A DNA stretch of 64,000 nt from CBDFMG01 sp965221205 [NCBI: bacterium] (GCA_965221205.1 OZ244870.1:1550001-1614000); one strand, 5' to 3'. Counted from the first letter of the stretch, positions 26,107-35,856 are shown. Numbers and translations are program-made. The notes: a model not told the origin generated them from the sequence alone.

Positions 26107-27660
26107 TTATCCAAGTGAGTCCGGAAATGCGGCACACGCTTCAATCAATCTGACCGCTTCAACGCTGAATTCAAGCGGGAGTTTTTTAATGATATCCACA
26201 CAAAACCCGGTTACAATTAAGGCAACCGCTTCTTCTTCGGGGATACCACGCGACATGAGGTAGAAAAGCTGTTCCTCACCAACTTTTCCGGTATACGCTT
26301 CATGCTCCATAGTCGATGTCGAATTCCTGACATCGATTGTAGGGAAGGTATTCGCGACACATTCACTACCGATCATCATCGAATCACACTGCGAAAAATT
26401 CTTCGCATTTTCTGCGTTGGGCATAATCCGAACCATACCACGGTACGTATTTTTACCGTGTCCAGCGGAAATACCTTTCGAAACTATTCTGCTCGTAGTG
26501 TTTTTGCCAATGTGGATCATTTTGGTGCCGGTATCAGCCTGCTGATAGTTGTTTGCCACAGCTACTGAATAGAATTCACCAATAGAGTTATCACCTTTAA
26601 GGATACAACCAGGGTATTTCCAAGTAATTGCAGAACCGGTTTCAACCTGTGTCCAGGAAATTTTCGAGTTTTTTCCTTTGCACAAACCACGCTTTGTCAC
26701 AAAATTATAAATCCCGCCTATTCCTTCTTTGTTACCAGGATACCAGTTCTGGATAGTCGAATACTTAATCTCCGCGTTGTTGTGAGCAACCAGCTCGACA
26801 ACTGCCGCATGAAGCTGATTTTCGTCACGCATCGGTGCCGAACAGCCTTCGAGATAACTGACAATACTACCCTCTTCCGCAATGATCAGGGTTCGCTCAA
26901 ATTGTCCCGTATTGGTCGCATTGATTCTGAAATAAGTAGACAAGTCCATTGGACATTTAATTCCTTTAGGGATATAACAGAACGAACCATCTGAAAAAAC
27001 TGCAGAATTGAGAGCGGCAAAATAATTGTCGTTATAGGGTACAACGGATCCAACGTATTGTTTTACCAGCTTCGGATGGTTGTGGACAGCCTCGTTAAAT
27101 GAGCAGAAAATAACACCGAGCCGTTCAAGGTCTTTCTGAAACGTTGTGGCAATGGAAACGGAATCAAAAACCATATCAGTTGCTACTCCGGACATAAGTT
27201 TCAGGTCTTCATCGGAAATTTTAACGCCGGCAAGTCTCTTCTGCTCAATGACAGGAATACCGAGCCGCTCATATGTTTTCAGCAGCTCTGGATCGACTTC
27301 ATCAAGACTGTTCAGTTCTGGCAACTTTTTTGGTGCAGCAAAGTAAGAGATTGCCTGATAATCAATCGGATCATAGGTGACATCGCTCCACGTTGGCTCC
27401 TCCATAGTGAGCCAATGGCGGTATGCTGCGAGCCTCCACTCGAGCATCCATCCCGGTTCGTTTTTCTTTTTTGAAATCAGCGCAACAATATCTTCGTTAA
27501 GACCGGGTGGGATTAGTTCTTGTTCAATATCGGTGACCCAGCCGTGCTGATAGTCCTGCGTTATCTCGTTTTCTATCTTTTTGACTTTTGCAATATCTGC
27601 CTCATCCATTAGCTCGGCAGTTTTGTACATTTGATCGAATATTGCTGATTTCTCACTCAT
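26107..27660 (-). CDS. sufB: SufB, Fe-S scaffold subunit
   Basis: 517 residues, full length for the family. Conserved features include [27 protein letters not shown] (part [11 protein letters not shown]), [20 protein letters not shown] and YLEGCSAPM with the cluster-relevant Cys. Further on are [36 protein letters not shown] and [18 protein letters not shown]. It holds the nascent cluster in the SufBC2D complex. Start overlaps the sufC stop by four bases. Confidence 0.95.
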   Translation of the reverse strand: MSEKSAIFDQMYKTAELMDEADIAKVKKIENEITQDYQHGWVTDIEQELIPPGLNEDIVALISKKKNEPGWMLEWRLAAYRHWLTMEEPTWSDVTYDPIDYQAISYFAAPKKLPELNSLDEVDPELLKTYERLGIPVIEQKRLAGVKISDEDLKLMSGVATDMVFDSVSIATTFQKDLERLGVIFCSFNEAVHNHPKLVKQYVGSVVPYNDNYFAALNSAVFSDGSFCYIPKGIKCPMDLSTYFRINATNTGQFERTLIIAEEGSIVSYLEGCSAPMRDENQLHAAVVELVAHNNAEIKYSTIQNWYPGNKEGIGGIYNFVTKRGLCKGKNSKISWTQVETGSAITWKYPGCILKGDNSIGEFYSVAVANNYQQADTGTKMIHIGKNTTSRIVSKGISAGHGKNTYRGMVRIMPNAENAKNFSQCDSMMIGSECVANTFPTIDVRNSTSTMEHEAYTGKVGEEQLFYLMSRGIPEEEAVALIVTGFCVDIIKKLPLEFSVEAVRLIEACAAFPDSLG

Positions 27661-28436
27661 ACTAATGCCTCCGAAGTGGTTTCAGGCTCTTTTTCCAGCC
27701 AGTCATATCCTTTTTCCTCAAGCTCGAGCGCCAACTCAGGTCCACCGGTTTTGACGATTTTTCCATCCATGAAAACGTGGATGGAATCGGGTTTGACAAA
27801 ATTGAGCATCCGCTGATAATGAGTAACCAGCATTACTGCAACATTGTCGTCACAAAATTTATTGATTCCTTCAGCGACGATTTGAAGAGCATCGATATCG
27901 AGACCCGAATCTGTTTCATCGAGTAAAGCAACAACTGGCTGCAGGATAGAGAGCTGTAAAATTTCAAGGCGTTTTTTTTCACCGCCGGAAAATCCATCAT
28001 TGATATACCGTGTTGCAAATGATTCATCTATACCGAGAAATTTGAATTTTTCCTTAAGCTCTTTTCTGAATCCTTTAACTCGTTCAGTGCCGTTCGTCAT
28101 CGCTTTCAAAGCAGTCCTTAAAAAATTTGCTACCGTTACACCGGGAATTGCTACAGGATATTGCATACCGAGAAATAGTCCCAACTGAGCACGCTCATTC
28201 GGTTCAAGATCAGTAATCTTTTCTCCTCGAATATAAATATTTCCTTCGGTTATTTCATAACTTGGATGTCCCATAAGTGCATTTGCTAGACTGCTCTTTC
28301 CGGAACCATTCGGACCCATGATAGCATGTTTTTCACCAGCTTGGATGGTAAGGCTTACACCTTTCACAATCTCATTATCTTCCACACTCACATAGACATT
28401 TTCAAATCGAAATAGTGGTTCATTCTTAACCGACAT
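27657..28436 (-). CDS. sufC: SufC, ABC-type ATPase of SUF scaffold
   Basis: Start chosen at ATG 28436, seven bases after GAGGAG; the frame also runs eight codons upstream. The product of about 259 residues has Walker [15 protein letters not shown], the SufC-type Q-loop [15 protein letters not shown], the signature [13 protein letters not shown] and Walker [12 protein letters not shown]. No membrane partner is nearby because SufC is the soluble ATPase of SufBC2D. Eleven bases of its start overlap the bacilliredoxin gene. Confidence 0.95.
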   Translation of the reverse strand: MSVKNEPLFRFENVYVSVEDNEIVKGVSLTIQAGEKHAIMGPNGSGKSSLANALMGHPSYEITEGNIYIRGEKITDLEPNERAQLGLFLGMQYPVAIPGVTVANFLRTALKAMTNGTERVKGFRKELKEKFKFLGIDESFATRYINDGFSGGEKKRLEILQLSILQPVVALLDETDSGLDIDALQIVAEGINKFCDDNVAVMLVTHYQRMLNFVKPDSIHVFMDGKIVKTGGPELALELEEKGYDWLEKEPETTSEALV

Positions 28437-28884
28437 CTGTTTTCTCCTCACGAATATCACTTTCAGTTAGAAACTCATTGAACGCTTCTTTCAGCAAAAC
28501 AGCTATCATCTCGGCGCTCTTCGACTCTATATGCTGGCGCTCAATCATAAACGCAAGTTCACCATTCTTAAAGAGGGCGATTGAAGGCGATGAATGAGGA
28601 TAACCATGTATATAACTGCGTGCCTTTTCGGTCGCTTCAAGGTCCTGTCCGGCAAAAACAGTCGCAAGCATACCAGGTTTATGTTCGCTCTCTAAGAGAG
28701 AAAGAAATACGCCCGGTCTTGCCTGACCGGCAGCGCAACCGCATACAGAATTCACAACAAGAAGCACAGAATCTTCTTTTGTTGATAATACGGTATCAAC
28801 CTCTTCAACGGTGAGGAGTTCCCGGAAACCGTTCACGGTCATTTCGTCGCGCATTGGCTGAACAAATTGCGGATCATACGGCAT
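28426..28884 (-). CDS. brxA: BrxA/YphP-type bacilliredoxin
   Basis: 152 residues. The thioredoxin-like fold carries the CGC redox motif (C48, C50 in [16 protein letters not shown]), then [18 protein letters not shown] and [20 protein letters not shown]. Family members remove bacillithiol from mixed disulfides or act as disulfide isomerases. Placement as the first structural gene of the SUF operon, overlapping sufC, suggests protection of Fe-S assembly thiols. A YpdA-like reductase of the same pathway lies at 8202. Preceded by a good GGAATG-type spacing but no strong Shine-Dalgarno. Confidence 0.9.
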   Translation of the reverse strand: MPYDPQFVQPMRDEMTVNGFRELLTVEEVDTVLSTKEDSVLLVVNSVCGCAAGQARPGVFLSLLESEHKPGMLATVFAGQDLEATEKARSYIHGYPHSSPSIALFKNGELAFMIERQHIESKSAEMIAVLLKEAFNEFLTESDIREEKTDVG

Positions 28885-29106
28885 AATTCATTCCTTTCTT
28901 ACTTATTATTTTCAATTTAATAAGTACAAGTTTAAGTTTTTCGAGTTACAGTATCTCGACATCTCGACAATTGAATAATATAATTTGATGCATGATTTTT
29001 GTAGTAAAATCTACTATTTTGTATACATTGGTACATATTGCTCTCATCAATACCTGGATTCAACAAATTATTTCCATAGGATCAAATGAGAATTGAACGA
29101 TTAATT
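28885..29106 (-). promoter_or_regulatory. Leader/promoter region between the Rrf2 gene and the SUF operon
   Basis: About 220 AT-rich bases upstream of the bacilliredoxin gene on its strand. A fairly long gap inside an otherwise tight operon suggests a second promoter. It contains TTGTAC followed about 15 bases later by TAATAA, a weak sigma-70-like pair, and a doubled ATCTCGACA segment (28971-28986). The operator sequence is not certain. Confidence 0.4.
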
Positions 29107-29592
29107 TTATATCAATCGCACAGTATTAGGATTATTTACTTTTGCATTGTACCTGAACCTCTCGAATGCTGTCTTTTCATCAACAATCAGGTCTTTGAGC
29201 ATTGTATTTCCAAGAATCTGAGTAACAGCATCATTCACAGAACTCCAGAGCGCTCTGATCGAACACTCCGTTGAATTTACACAAATAGAGTCAATGCCAG
29301 TGAATTTCATACCGCAGTGGTCAACCTCAAAAAATGGTCCATCAAGCACATATAATACATCCAGTACACTAATCTGAACTGCAAGCCGTGAAAGTTTATA
29401 ACCACCTTTTTGGCCTCGGGTGCTTTCTATCAGCCCGCCTTTGAGCAATATCCGCATAAGTTTCCCGACATAATGTGTCGATAGCGCTTCATTTTTTGCT
29501 ATCTCATCAATTGTTAGGGGGCCGCTGTTCTCCTGTTTCGTTAATTGGAGCATGCAGCGTAAACCGTACTCTTCCTGAGATGTAAATCTCAT
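29107..29592 (-). CDS. Rrf2-family Fe-S responsive regulator (IscR/SufR type)
   Basis: 161 residues. Winged-helix N-terminus (MRFTSQEEYGLRCMLQLT), with the recognition segment ALSTHYVGKLMRILLKGGLI and the wing RGQKGGYKLSR. Three cysteines C93, C104 and C110 (DHCGMKF, DSICVNSTEC) are spaced as in cluster-binding Rrf2 proteins, so it probably senses Fe-S status and controls the downstream SUF genes and itself. The start is preceded by GAGGGG. A promoter with repeated AAGTAT boxes lies just upstream. Confidence 0.9.
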   Translation of the reverse strand: MRFTSQEEYGLRCMLQLTKQENSGPLTIDEIAKNEALSTHYVGKLMRILLKGGLIESTRGQKGGYKLSRLAVQISVLDVLYVLDGPFFEVDHCGMKFTGIDSICVNSTECSIRALWSSVNDAVTQILGNTMLKDLIVDEKTAFERFRYNAKVNNPNTVRLI

Positions 29593-29629
29593 ATTTTGAC
29601 CCCTCTGTATTGAATGAATTTTATACTCA

Positions 29630-29682
29630 TTAAGTATGTCCGCCGTAAATATAATAAAAGTATACTAAAAAGTCAAGTATTA
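29630..29682 (-). promoter_or_regulatory. Promoter of the Rrf2 gene overlapped by AAGTAT boxes
   Basis: On the minus strand: -35 TTGACT (29671-29676), a 17-base spacer, -10 TATATT (29648-29653). The spacer holds the palindrome AGTATACT (29659-29666). On the plus strand AAGTAT occurs near 29632, 29658 and 29675. Short AT-rich boxes of this kind over the promoter fit autoregulation by Rrf2 proteins; inferred from position. Confidence 0.6.
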
Positions 29683-29879
29683 GTCGGCAAATTTGATTAT
29701 GATAATATTTTAGTTTCGGCCCGAGAGTGGAAATTCCGTTGTTTAGGATAAAAAATTTAGATAATTAAGTCAAAAGCGGACTAGAGTGAATTTTGATTAA
29801 ATAATGGTATAGATTTTGGTTTCTGTAATTGTATCTCCATTCCATTTCCTTGTGGTATACCAGGCAATGATTTTTGCTG

Positions 29880-30546
29880 ACACCATGGTACTGTAAGCGT
29901 CTTTACTTTGTGCACATGATCAGAACCCCCTCAAGGCCGTTACTATGACGACGTCCCGTGATGCACTCTGTGTTATGATCGACCGTACGCTGGTTACCAA
30001 AAAACTTCAGCGATGTATACGAACGGAACGTAGCAGTGGAGAAGGTGCTCCCTTTCGCAGCGGTGTCCCTGATCTCGTTCATCAAGCGGCAGTCACAAGC
30101 TTCCTGTGATGTTCCACCATGCCGAAAACCTTTATTGTACCGGCATTGCCGCGACCGCTGGTTCCCGTACGTTTCCCACCAAAGCAGCGTGCATCACATT
30201 CTATCTCGCCGGAAAGTCTTCTCACTTCCTGACACAAAAAATTATAAATCTCCTGTCGATAAAGCATCTATTTGCCTCGCACCGTCGTGGAGCCAAAACC
30301 AAGACCACTGGCAGCTTTATTGGCAGGTATCTCTAAGAAACATAACGCAGTAGAAGCAAGATCCGTCCTTGAACCGCTTCGGGCTCTCTTTACAAGAACA
30401 TCGAGTACCTGTAAAACGATTATCACGCAAACGGTACAAACGATCCCCAGAACAAAATGGACATGATGTAGGAACAATCAATATAGTGGCTTTTTCTCCC
30501 ATTCCAAGTATAATGCAACACGTGGTCCGAAAATAACCTAAGTACC
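29880..30546 (-). pseudogene. IS1595-family transposase relic
   Basis: Minus-strand pieces in several frames: a zinc-ribbon start CPFCSGDRLYRLRDNRFT, then FLCQEVRRLSGEIECDARCF and GGKRTGTSGRGNAG (DDE-domain region; intact copies have DESYFGGKRKG). The end is SNGLEGVLIMCTK, corresponding to the NGLEGFWSYAK end. Frameshifts and stops break it. Just upstream of the probable start lies the presumed IS end GGTACTTAGGTTATTTTCGG, repeated at 39020-39058. The insertion lies between the SUF regulator and acpS. Confidence 0.75.
30508..30546 (-). repeat. IS1595-type terminal repeat, copy 1
   Basis: A 39-base segment, identical in all but two positions to 39020-39058. Read on the minus strand it begins GGTACTTAGG and lies directly before the likely transposase start, so it is probably the left end of the element. 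Confidence 0.65.
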
Positions 30547-30599
30547 TAAATTTTATTAAATATTTAGGAGTTGGTTGCATGGATAAAAATTGTATATGA

Positions 30600-30986
30600 C
30601 TAAATATGTTCTGTCACAACAAATGCAATGGCCAGATTTTTTTCATGGGAAAGAGAGAGATGGAATTGCTGAGAAGAAAAGTATGCATTGCCACCTGAAG
30701 CTGTTTTGGAGAATGAAAAATAAGGTTTCCCATTTTCGTCGTTTCGGATTTCAACATCGTGCCAATCAATATGAATTGTTTTCGACACCGCTTTCCTGAG
30801 CGACTCCTTCGCACAAAAGCGGGCAGTAAAATAGGGAGAGGGATCTTTATACCGTAAACAGTACTCGATTTCATTGTCGGTAAAAAGTTTGTGGTAAAAA
30901 CCTGTATTGGAATCGTAAGGTTTAGCCCGAAATCGATCAACCGATTCGATATCGACACCGGTACCGGATATGATGTGATTCAACAT
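30600..30986 (-). CDS. acpS: Holo-[acyl-carrier-protein] synthase
   Basis: 128 residues. Conserved GTGVDIESVDRFR with the magnesium ligand D12, FCAKESLRKA with E61, and the C-terminal FHLSLSHEKNLAIAFV. AcpS moves the 4'-phosphopantetheine arm from CoA to acyl carrier protein for fatty-acid synthesis. Length and motifs are normal for the bacterial family. Followed by the IS1595 relic; upstream a hydrolase gene on the same strand ends 67 bases away. Confidence 0.92.
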   Translation of the reverse strand: MLNHIISGTGVDIESVDRFRAKPYDSNTGFYHKLFTDNEIEYCLRYKDPSPYFTARFCAKESLRKAVSKTIHIDWHDVEIRNDENGKPYFSFSKTASGGNAYFSSQQFHLSLSHEKNLAIAFVVTEHI

Positions 30987-31052
30987 AATTTATTCAGTAG
31001 TATGCAGAGTAGTGACTGTTCTTTGAAAGATAGATTTCAAAGAGGACCCCCA

Positions 31053-31892
31053 TTACTCAACAAGATACATTCTAAACCATTCAATCGTCTTGTTGATGAC
31101 CGAATCGAATATAGGATTTGTCCCGGAAAAGGGGTGAGCAGTACCAAATGTATGGCTCCCGCCTGGCAATATTTCAAGGCGCGTGATAGATTTGCTCGAG
31201 GCGTCAAATATTTCCTGAGCAGCTTCATATGGTACCGTGTCATCTTTATAACCGTGAATAATAAGGTGAGGAATTCCATGCCGGGCTTCGGATTTCAATA
31301 TATTTCGTTCAAGTACATTACGCTCAAGATCATTAAGAAATTCAACATTCATGCGCATTTTCTGATTAGTCCGAACATTATCAAACTCGATAAATCCCTG
31401 TTTTCTCCATTCGATTCGATAATCAAGGTATGAGTCAAAGCTCGAAACACTTGCCCATGTTGCAAGACAATTGACATGTGTGTTCTGACTTGCAAGAAGA
31501 ATAGCAGTACCGCCGCCGCGACTGTGTCCGATGAGACCAATCGGTGGTTTCCAGGCTATTTCCTCAAATTCGCTGCCGGTTTTAATTGCGTTTATAAGAA
31601 AATCAATATCTTCAAGTTCGTATCCGATAGTATTCTGTGCAAATTTAGGAAGTTCAGAAAAATTTTGAAGGTCAGTACCGATACCGTTGTAAGAAAAATT
31701 AAATGAAATGACAAAAAAACCATTCGAACACATTTTGTCCATTGCATATTGCCAGCCGCCCCAGTCCTTGAACCCTTTAAATCCATGACAAAATAAAACT
31801 AACGGTTTTCTTTCCGGGATTTCGGGTATTCTGAAGTCACCGATCAAGAACCTGTCAGGTCCCATCTTTAATTCAAAGATACGTTTTAGCAT
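31053..31892 (-). CDS. Alpha/beta hydrolase (dienelactone-hydrolase/esterase-like)
   Basis: 279 residues. The oxyanion-side motif LVLFCHGFKGFKDWGGW is followed by the nucleophile elbow GHSRGG with S124. The catalytic Asp is in HGYKDDTVPYEA and the His in GGSHTFGTAHPF. The complete serine-hydrolase triad is visible. No signal peptide, so cytoplasmic. Substrate unknown; small esters or amides are typical. Possibly co-transcribed with acpS. Confidence 0.85.
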   Translation of the reverse strand: MLKRIFELKMGPDRFLIGDFRIPEIPERKPLVLFCHGFKGFKDWGGWQYAMDKMCSNGFFVISFNFSYNGIGTDLQNFSELPKFAQNTIGYELEDIDFLINAIKTGSEFEEIAWKPPIGLIGHSRGGGTAILLASQNTHVNCLATWASVSSFDSYLDYRIEWRKQGFIEFDNVRTNQKMRMNVEFLNDLERNVLERNILKSEARHGIPHLIIHGYKDDTVPYEAAQEIFDASSKSITRLEILPGGSHTFGTAHPFSGTNPIFDSVINKTIEWFRMYLVE

Positions 31893-32012
31893 GAGGGTTT
31901 CTAATGTATTTTAATAAATCAAAAGATAGAAAGAAATATATAAATGAGCAAGAATTTAAATAAACGGTTGAATATACAAGAAATGCAGGAGTGATAATCA
32001 GAATCTAAACCT

Positions 32013-32074
32013 GCTCAAAAATGCCATTCCATTTCAATCGAGTGTGGAATGAATTAGTCTTCCTGTTTTTGAGC
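32013..32074. repeat. Nested inverted repeat between hydrolase and kinase relic
   Basis: Outer arms GCTCAAAAA (32013-32021) and TTTTTGAGC (32066-32074) enclose inner arms CATTCCA (32025-32031) and TGGAATG (32045-32051). It could form a long two-part hairpin downstream of the kinase relic, ending in a T-rich arm. A terminator is possible. Confidence 0.45.
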
Positions 32075-32081
32075 TTTCTGC

Positions 32082-32590
32082 TCATTCAGACAACGATTCA
32101 ATATTATCGATAAAATCGTTGATAAGAAACGGGTTTTCTAAGCAGAAATTATCGATATTTTCCAAAAACTCGTGCGTCTCCTTGCTGGCAGTATCCCCTT
32201 CCATCCAGTTTGTCGGGCATTTTTATATTGCTCAGAATTATATCATAGAAATTTTTTTTGATCTTATTCAGAGTTTGTTCACTGTCGTAGGCTACTTCCG
32301 TGATACACGTGTAAATCTTAAGAACATCTTTCTGAAACTCAATAATATCACTTTCATCGTCTATAATAAGGACTCTTGTCGTAGAGGAGAGTAAGTTTTT
32401 CACCGCTGTTTTCTGCTCGTGCGTGTCTTCGCCTGCAAAAATGGGAAAAAGAAGAGTAAATTTTGTTCCCTCAGTGTATGAGGAATCAAGAAAAATTTCA
32501 CCATTATGCTCTTTAATAATACCATAACTCAAACTTAATCCGAGCCCCCGGTATTTCTGCCGACTTCTTTTGTCATGAAGAACGGTTCAG
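32082..32590 (-). pseudogene. C-terminal relic of a hybrid histidine kinase
   Basis: Pieces in changing minus-strand frames: FFMTKEVGRNTG then GLGLSLSYGIIKEHNGEIFL (ATP-lid and G2 box of the kinase), SYTEGTKFTLLFPI, and a receiver-domain start VLIIDDESDIIEFQKDVLKI. Then comes ILSNIKMPD, where the phospho-acceptor Asp is replaced by Asn, a deletion in the receiver, and the tail FLENIDNFCLENPFLINDFI. At least two frameshifts and one internal deletion. The sensor and kinase front half are missing, cut off by the nuclease gene that ends at 32587. Confidence 0.7.
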
Positions 32591-33630
32591 AGAGCTTTTA
32601 ATGTAAACTTTATTTCATACAATAGGGTCTTAATATTTTCCATCTCAGAAAGTGCATATTTTAATCCCTCATCAACCTCCCTGGCAATGATTATCCCTTC
32701 AACTCTATCATTTGATTTTGCTAATTCTTGCCTTACCCATCCAATATATTTTAAAATTTGACCGACCGTATTAGCGTCGGTTCGACCGCGTTTTAATTCA
32801 ACCACGAGCCATCGATTATCAGATTTATGTTTGGCAAGAATATCTATGCTACCAGCAGCACACGGGTATTCATATCCTGCTTCTTGATCTCCAGGTTCAC
32901 TATAGATATTCCATTCTTGCCCAAGCTCAGTGTTATTCCAGTTGTATTTGAGAAAATCATGAAGATGTCTTTCAAGACCAAATTTTGTATCTGTATCTGT
33001 GTCTGTGATAAGCCCATCTACGAGCCCATCATCCTGCTTGTTGATAAAATAAAACACTGCATCAAGAGTCCATAAATCTAATTTAAGATCATCTCTCAAA
33101 TTTAAGAGTACGCCATTAACTTTTATGTATCGCTCTCCAAAAGTTTCACCGTGGTCGAATTTTGGCCATATATCTAATCTCTTTAATGCTCCTTCAGATG
33201 TCGAATTCCAAACTCCATATTTATCTGGAAAAGCAATTGAAAGAATGGCAGTAATTGTTGCCCTACCCATAGCAAATACGTTCTTGTGTACTTCATTGAG
33301 CCGTTCTGTAATGGATAGATTTTCACTTAATAATTTTTTAAGTTCAGATTTCAAATTATCCATATCAGAACATATCTTAGGACCATTTCTACTTAAACCA
33401 GTCCAATGGTGGTTATTTTTAAAGAGCAAAAATGACAGAAATTCATCTTCAGTAATATTGTTTACTTTATCCAGTGAGAAAATTGGTTGATAACGAGCAA
33501 AAACTGCATCTCTTGGATCTGTAATGTTTTTAAAATCACTGTCTTGATCTTTTACTGTTGCATATTCTTGCCTTATTTCACCTAAAGCATTTTTATATTT
33601 TGCGGTTTTATTCATCTTTTTTGAAGACAT
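32587..33630 (-). CDS. Nuclease with a C-terminal NucS-like PD-(D/E)xK domain
   Basis: 347 residues, intact. The C-terminal third has LERHLHDFLKYNW, GSIDILAKHKSDNRWLVVEL and KRGRTDANTVGQILKYIGWV (key residues D in IDIL, E-x-K in VELKRG), the nuclease core of the NucS/DUF91 type. The N-terminal two thirds (LLFKNNHHWTGLSRNG, ITAILSIAFPDKYGVWNSTS) form a different, unassigned domain. The combination is common near restriction and DNA-repair genes. ATG preceded by TGAGG. The same start region is repeated at 36004. It ends over the kinase relic. Confidence 0.75.
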   Translation of the reverse strand: MSSKKMNKTAKYKNALGEIRQEYATVKDQDSDFKNITDPRDAVFARYQPIFSLDKVNNITEDEFLSFLLFKNNHHWTGLSRNGPKICSDMDNLKSELKKLLSENLSITERLNEVHKNVFAMGRATITAILSIAFPDKYGVWNSTSEGALKRLDIWPKFDHGETFGERYIKVNGVLLNLRDDLKLDLWTLDAVFYFINKQDDGLVDGLITDTDTDTKFGLERHLHDFLKYNWNNTELGQEWNIYSEPGDQEAGYEYPCAAGSIDILAKHKSDNRWLVVELKRGRTDANTVGQILKYIGWVRQELAKSNDRVEGIIIAREVDEGLKYALSEMENIKTLLYEIKFTLKAL

Positions 33631-33705
33631 GATAATGCCTCATTTTCTATAATAGTTAGATTTTCCAAACTACTAATATTAAATCAGCTAGATTTCTAGA
33701 TTTTG

Positions 33706-34407
33706 TATTTATCGTTTTCTAAGTAAGACATCCTTATAACAGATACGGGTCTGATTTTAAGATCATTCATATAAAGAATACGGTCAATTTTTGATATTCC
33801 ACTTCGAATTTTACCGTCTTTGGAGCCAATTATATAACTTGCATTATATCCTGTATGAAGGTAATACCGCTAGATGCAAAGGAATTCCATCGGGATTCTC
33901 CTGAGTTTTGTTAACAGCTTTTGATTTAGGGGTTTCCAGGAAATCATGATTAATATGTTTGGTAATTGCTTCTCTGAATCGTCTTTGTTGTCCTGAACCA
34001 GAAAATGGTATAAAGTTCTTATTCAAAACTCTATCTGCAAATCCAATCTGCTTGATAATTGAAGATACATGATCGTACGTATTCGCTTTGATTATTAAGA
34101 ACTTTATCTGGATTCAGAACAGTTATTCATGATTTGTGGTTTTAAATGGGAATTATCTTTATCTGCCGGGCATTTGGCAGCATCAATTGGAAAGTGACCT
34201 CTATCTATAAATTTTTAAAGACATATATTCTTGGAATTTGAAGATGTACTGTGGAGAGCTTTCATTACTAACGTATGGCGGAGATTCTACTTCTTTCGGT
34301 TTGTAATTATAGGCATATTTAAGATTATCTCTGCGTTCAGATTTGTAATCCACACCTAAACCGAGGCATTTATCACATTTAATTATTTCACTCTTGATGT
34401 TTTGCAT
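33706..34407 (-). pseudogene. Uracil-DNA-glycosylase-superfamily-like gene, decayed
   Basis: Minus-strand pieces: IIKCDKCLGLGVDYKSERRD, AYNYKPKEVESPPY (intact relatives read KPREVxxLxxAESPP), RGHFPIDAAKCPADK, IIKANTYDHVSSIIKQIGFA, and NFIPFSGSGQQRRFREAITK. Their order and spacing look like a distant uracil-DNA glycosylase family protein with small deletions and three or more frameshifts. A further open piece, YIIGSKDGKIRSGISKIDRI, runs to about 33706 and is unassigned. Family call rests on motif memory. Confidence 0.45.
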
Positions 34408-34430
34408 TACCTTTTTAAAATTATTTATGT

Positions 34431-34820
34431 TTACTCTTTCTGTGATTTGATTAGCTGCTTAAGTAAGCCAATAAAATGACCATTATTTAAAGATCCTGCA
34501 AGAATACCACTGCAGAATCTTTCTTTTCTTATGATTGTTGTTAACAACTGGCAGCATAATTCTGTATTGGCATTTTCAATAGAAAGCCTTCCATCAAAAT
34601 ATTTTGCGGCTTCATCTTGCGATTCAACCCAGTTGAAATCTGTCAATATAAAATCGCCATCATATAAATGTTGTATTATCTTATTTACAGCATCAGAGTA
34701 AACGTGAGGGTATAGAAAATCATCTGTATTTATACTATAAAGTTTCTTATTATTAACCTCGGATATTATTTTATCTATCATTTCCAGAAGATTTGCCCTG
34801 GAATTGCTGATTTTCTTCAT
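34431..34820 (-). CDS. DUF6508-family protein
   Basis: 129 residues. The C-terminal half DFNWVESQDEAAKYF, then LLTTIIRKERFCSGILAGSL and NNGHFIGLLKQL, matches the DUF6508 signature (D-W near the middle, LLTxxVRxxRFCEGxL, GHI). The function of the family is unknown; it is often met in accessory and defence regions. Intact. Transcribed in the same direction as the HNH gene 50 bases upstream. Confidence 0.65.
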   Translation of the reverse strand: MKKISNSRANLLEMIDKIISEVNNKKLYSINTDDFLYPHVYSDAVNKIIQHLYDGDFILTDFNWVESQDEAAKYFDGRLSIENANTELCCQLLTTIIRKERFCSGILAGSLNNGHFIGLLKQLIKSQKE

Positions 34821-34870
34821 GACTTTTTTAAATAATTAGAAATTTGTTTCTGGGAATACTTTTTCATTTA

Positions 34871-35842
34871 TCATAGCAGGCGATATACCTTATCATCATC
34901 TTTGTATTTTTCAAGCATTCTAATATATGGAACTTCCCGGAAGTCTATAATAAAGAATAGTACTTCAAGGATGCCATCTCCATCATTCCAGAAAGATTCA
35001 TCAATTGAACAAGGGAGAACTGTACGCCAGGTAATATTTGCAAAAAGTGTTGTGTCTATCAATAATAAACCTGGTTCCGGGAACATTCTTATCCTATGCC
35101 ATTTATCAAACACCTTATCATCTCGGACAGTAAGCCGGTTAATTGTATCATCTTTCAGCGGTTGATTGTTTCGAGAATGATCTATAAGAGATTGATAAAT
35201 ATCAATATTTTCTAATTGAGAGTAAATGAAGTATTTGAGGTAACAAACAACAATCTTGGCAATCAGGGGAGTTATTGAAGGGATTTTTGTTTCGTCAACT
35301 TCAACTTCCTTTACTTGGCCTTTTCTGGCTGAGTAACCCAAAGTCTCTGAACGTACAACATCCCCCGGTTTACAATTATCATATTGCTCTTTCAAGTCTT
35401 CAATTTCTTTTTCAATCAGTCTTTCAGGCATTTGGTCTTTTAAATTTTTTTTCAGCCAATCAAAACCAACAAATTCTATATCTCCCTCAGCATGTTGAAT
35501 GAAATCTTCGCCTTCTTCAATAACTTTCGCTTTAAATCCTCCTTTTTTCCTTGTCATTTCTACTTTTTCACCAGTTTCAGTATCGTATCCTTGATATTTT
35601 AAATTATCATAATAAGTACCAGCCTTAGACAGGTTAAGAGTATACATTGCTTCTAATAAATGTGGATTCTCTATCCCGGAGTTATCTATTTTATTTCCAA
35701 AGTGTTGTTTACATTCACCGCAGATATCATGCGATTTCCAGAAACCGCATATATTGCTTGGAATAATATGTTCTCCCTGACCGGTGCATTCTGCTGGAAG
35801 AGGATTACTGCAAAAAATACAGTCTTGAAATGTATGGTTCAT
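34871..35842 (-). CDS. HNH-endonuclease-like protein
   Basis: 323 residues. N-terminal zinc/HNH core: C8-x2-C11 (CIFC), GEHIIPSNICGFW with the catalytic-type H25, C41-x2-C44 (CGEC) and KQHFGNKID in place of the usual CNxxFG. The rest (about 270 residues) is unassigned and includes a hydrophobic stretch TPLIAKIVVCYLKYFIYSQL. This is the CxxC-EHIIP-CxxC type of HNH protein common in restriction and phage-defence neighbourhoods. Intact frame. Confidence 0.7.
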   Translation of the reverse strand: MNHTFQDCIFCSNPLPAECTGQGEHIIPSNICGFWKSHDICGECKQHFGNKIDNSGIENPHLLEAMYTLNLSKAGTYYDNLKYQGYDTETGEKVEMTRKKGGFKAKVIEEGEDFIQHAEGDIEFVGFDWLKKNLKDQMPERLIEKEIEDLKEQYDNCKPGDVVRSETLGYSARKGQVKEVEVDETKIPSITPLIAKIVVCYLKYFIYSQLENIDIYQSLIDHSRNNQPLKDDTINRLTVRDDKVFDKWHRIRMFPEPGLLLIDTTLFANITWRTVLPCSIDESFWNDGDGILEVLFFIIDFREVPYIRMLEKYKDDDKVYRLL

Positions 35843-35856
35843 ATCTACAGTTTTAT

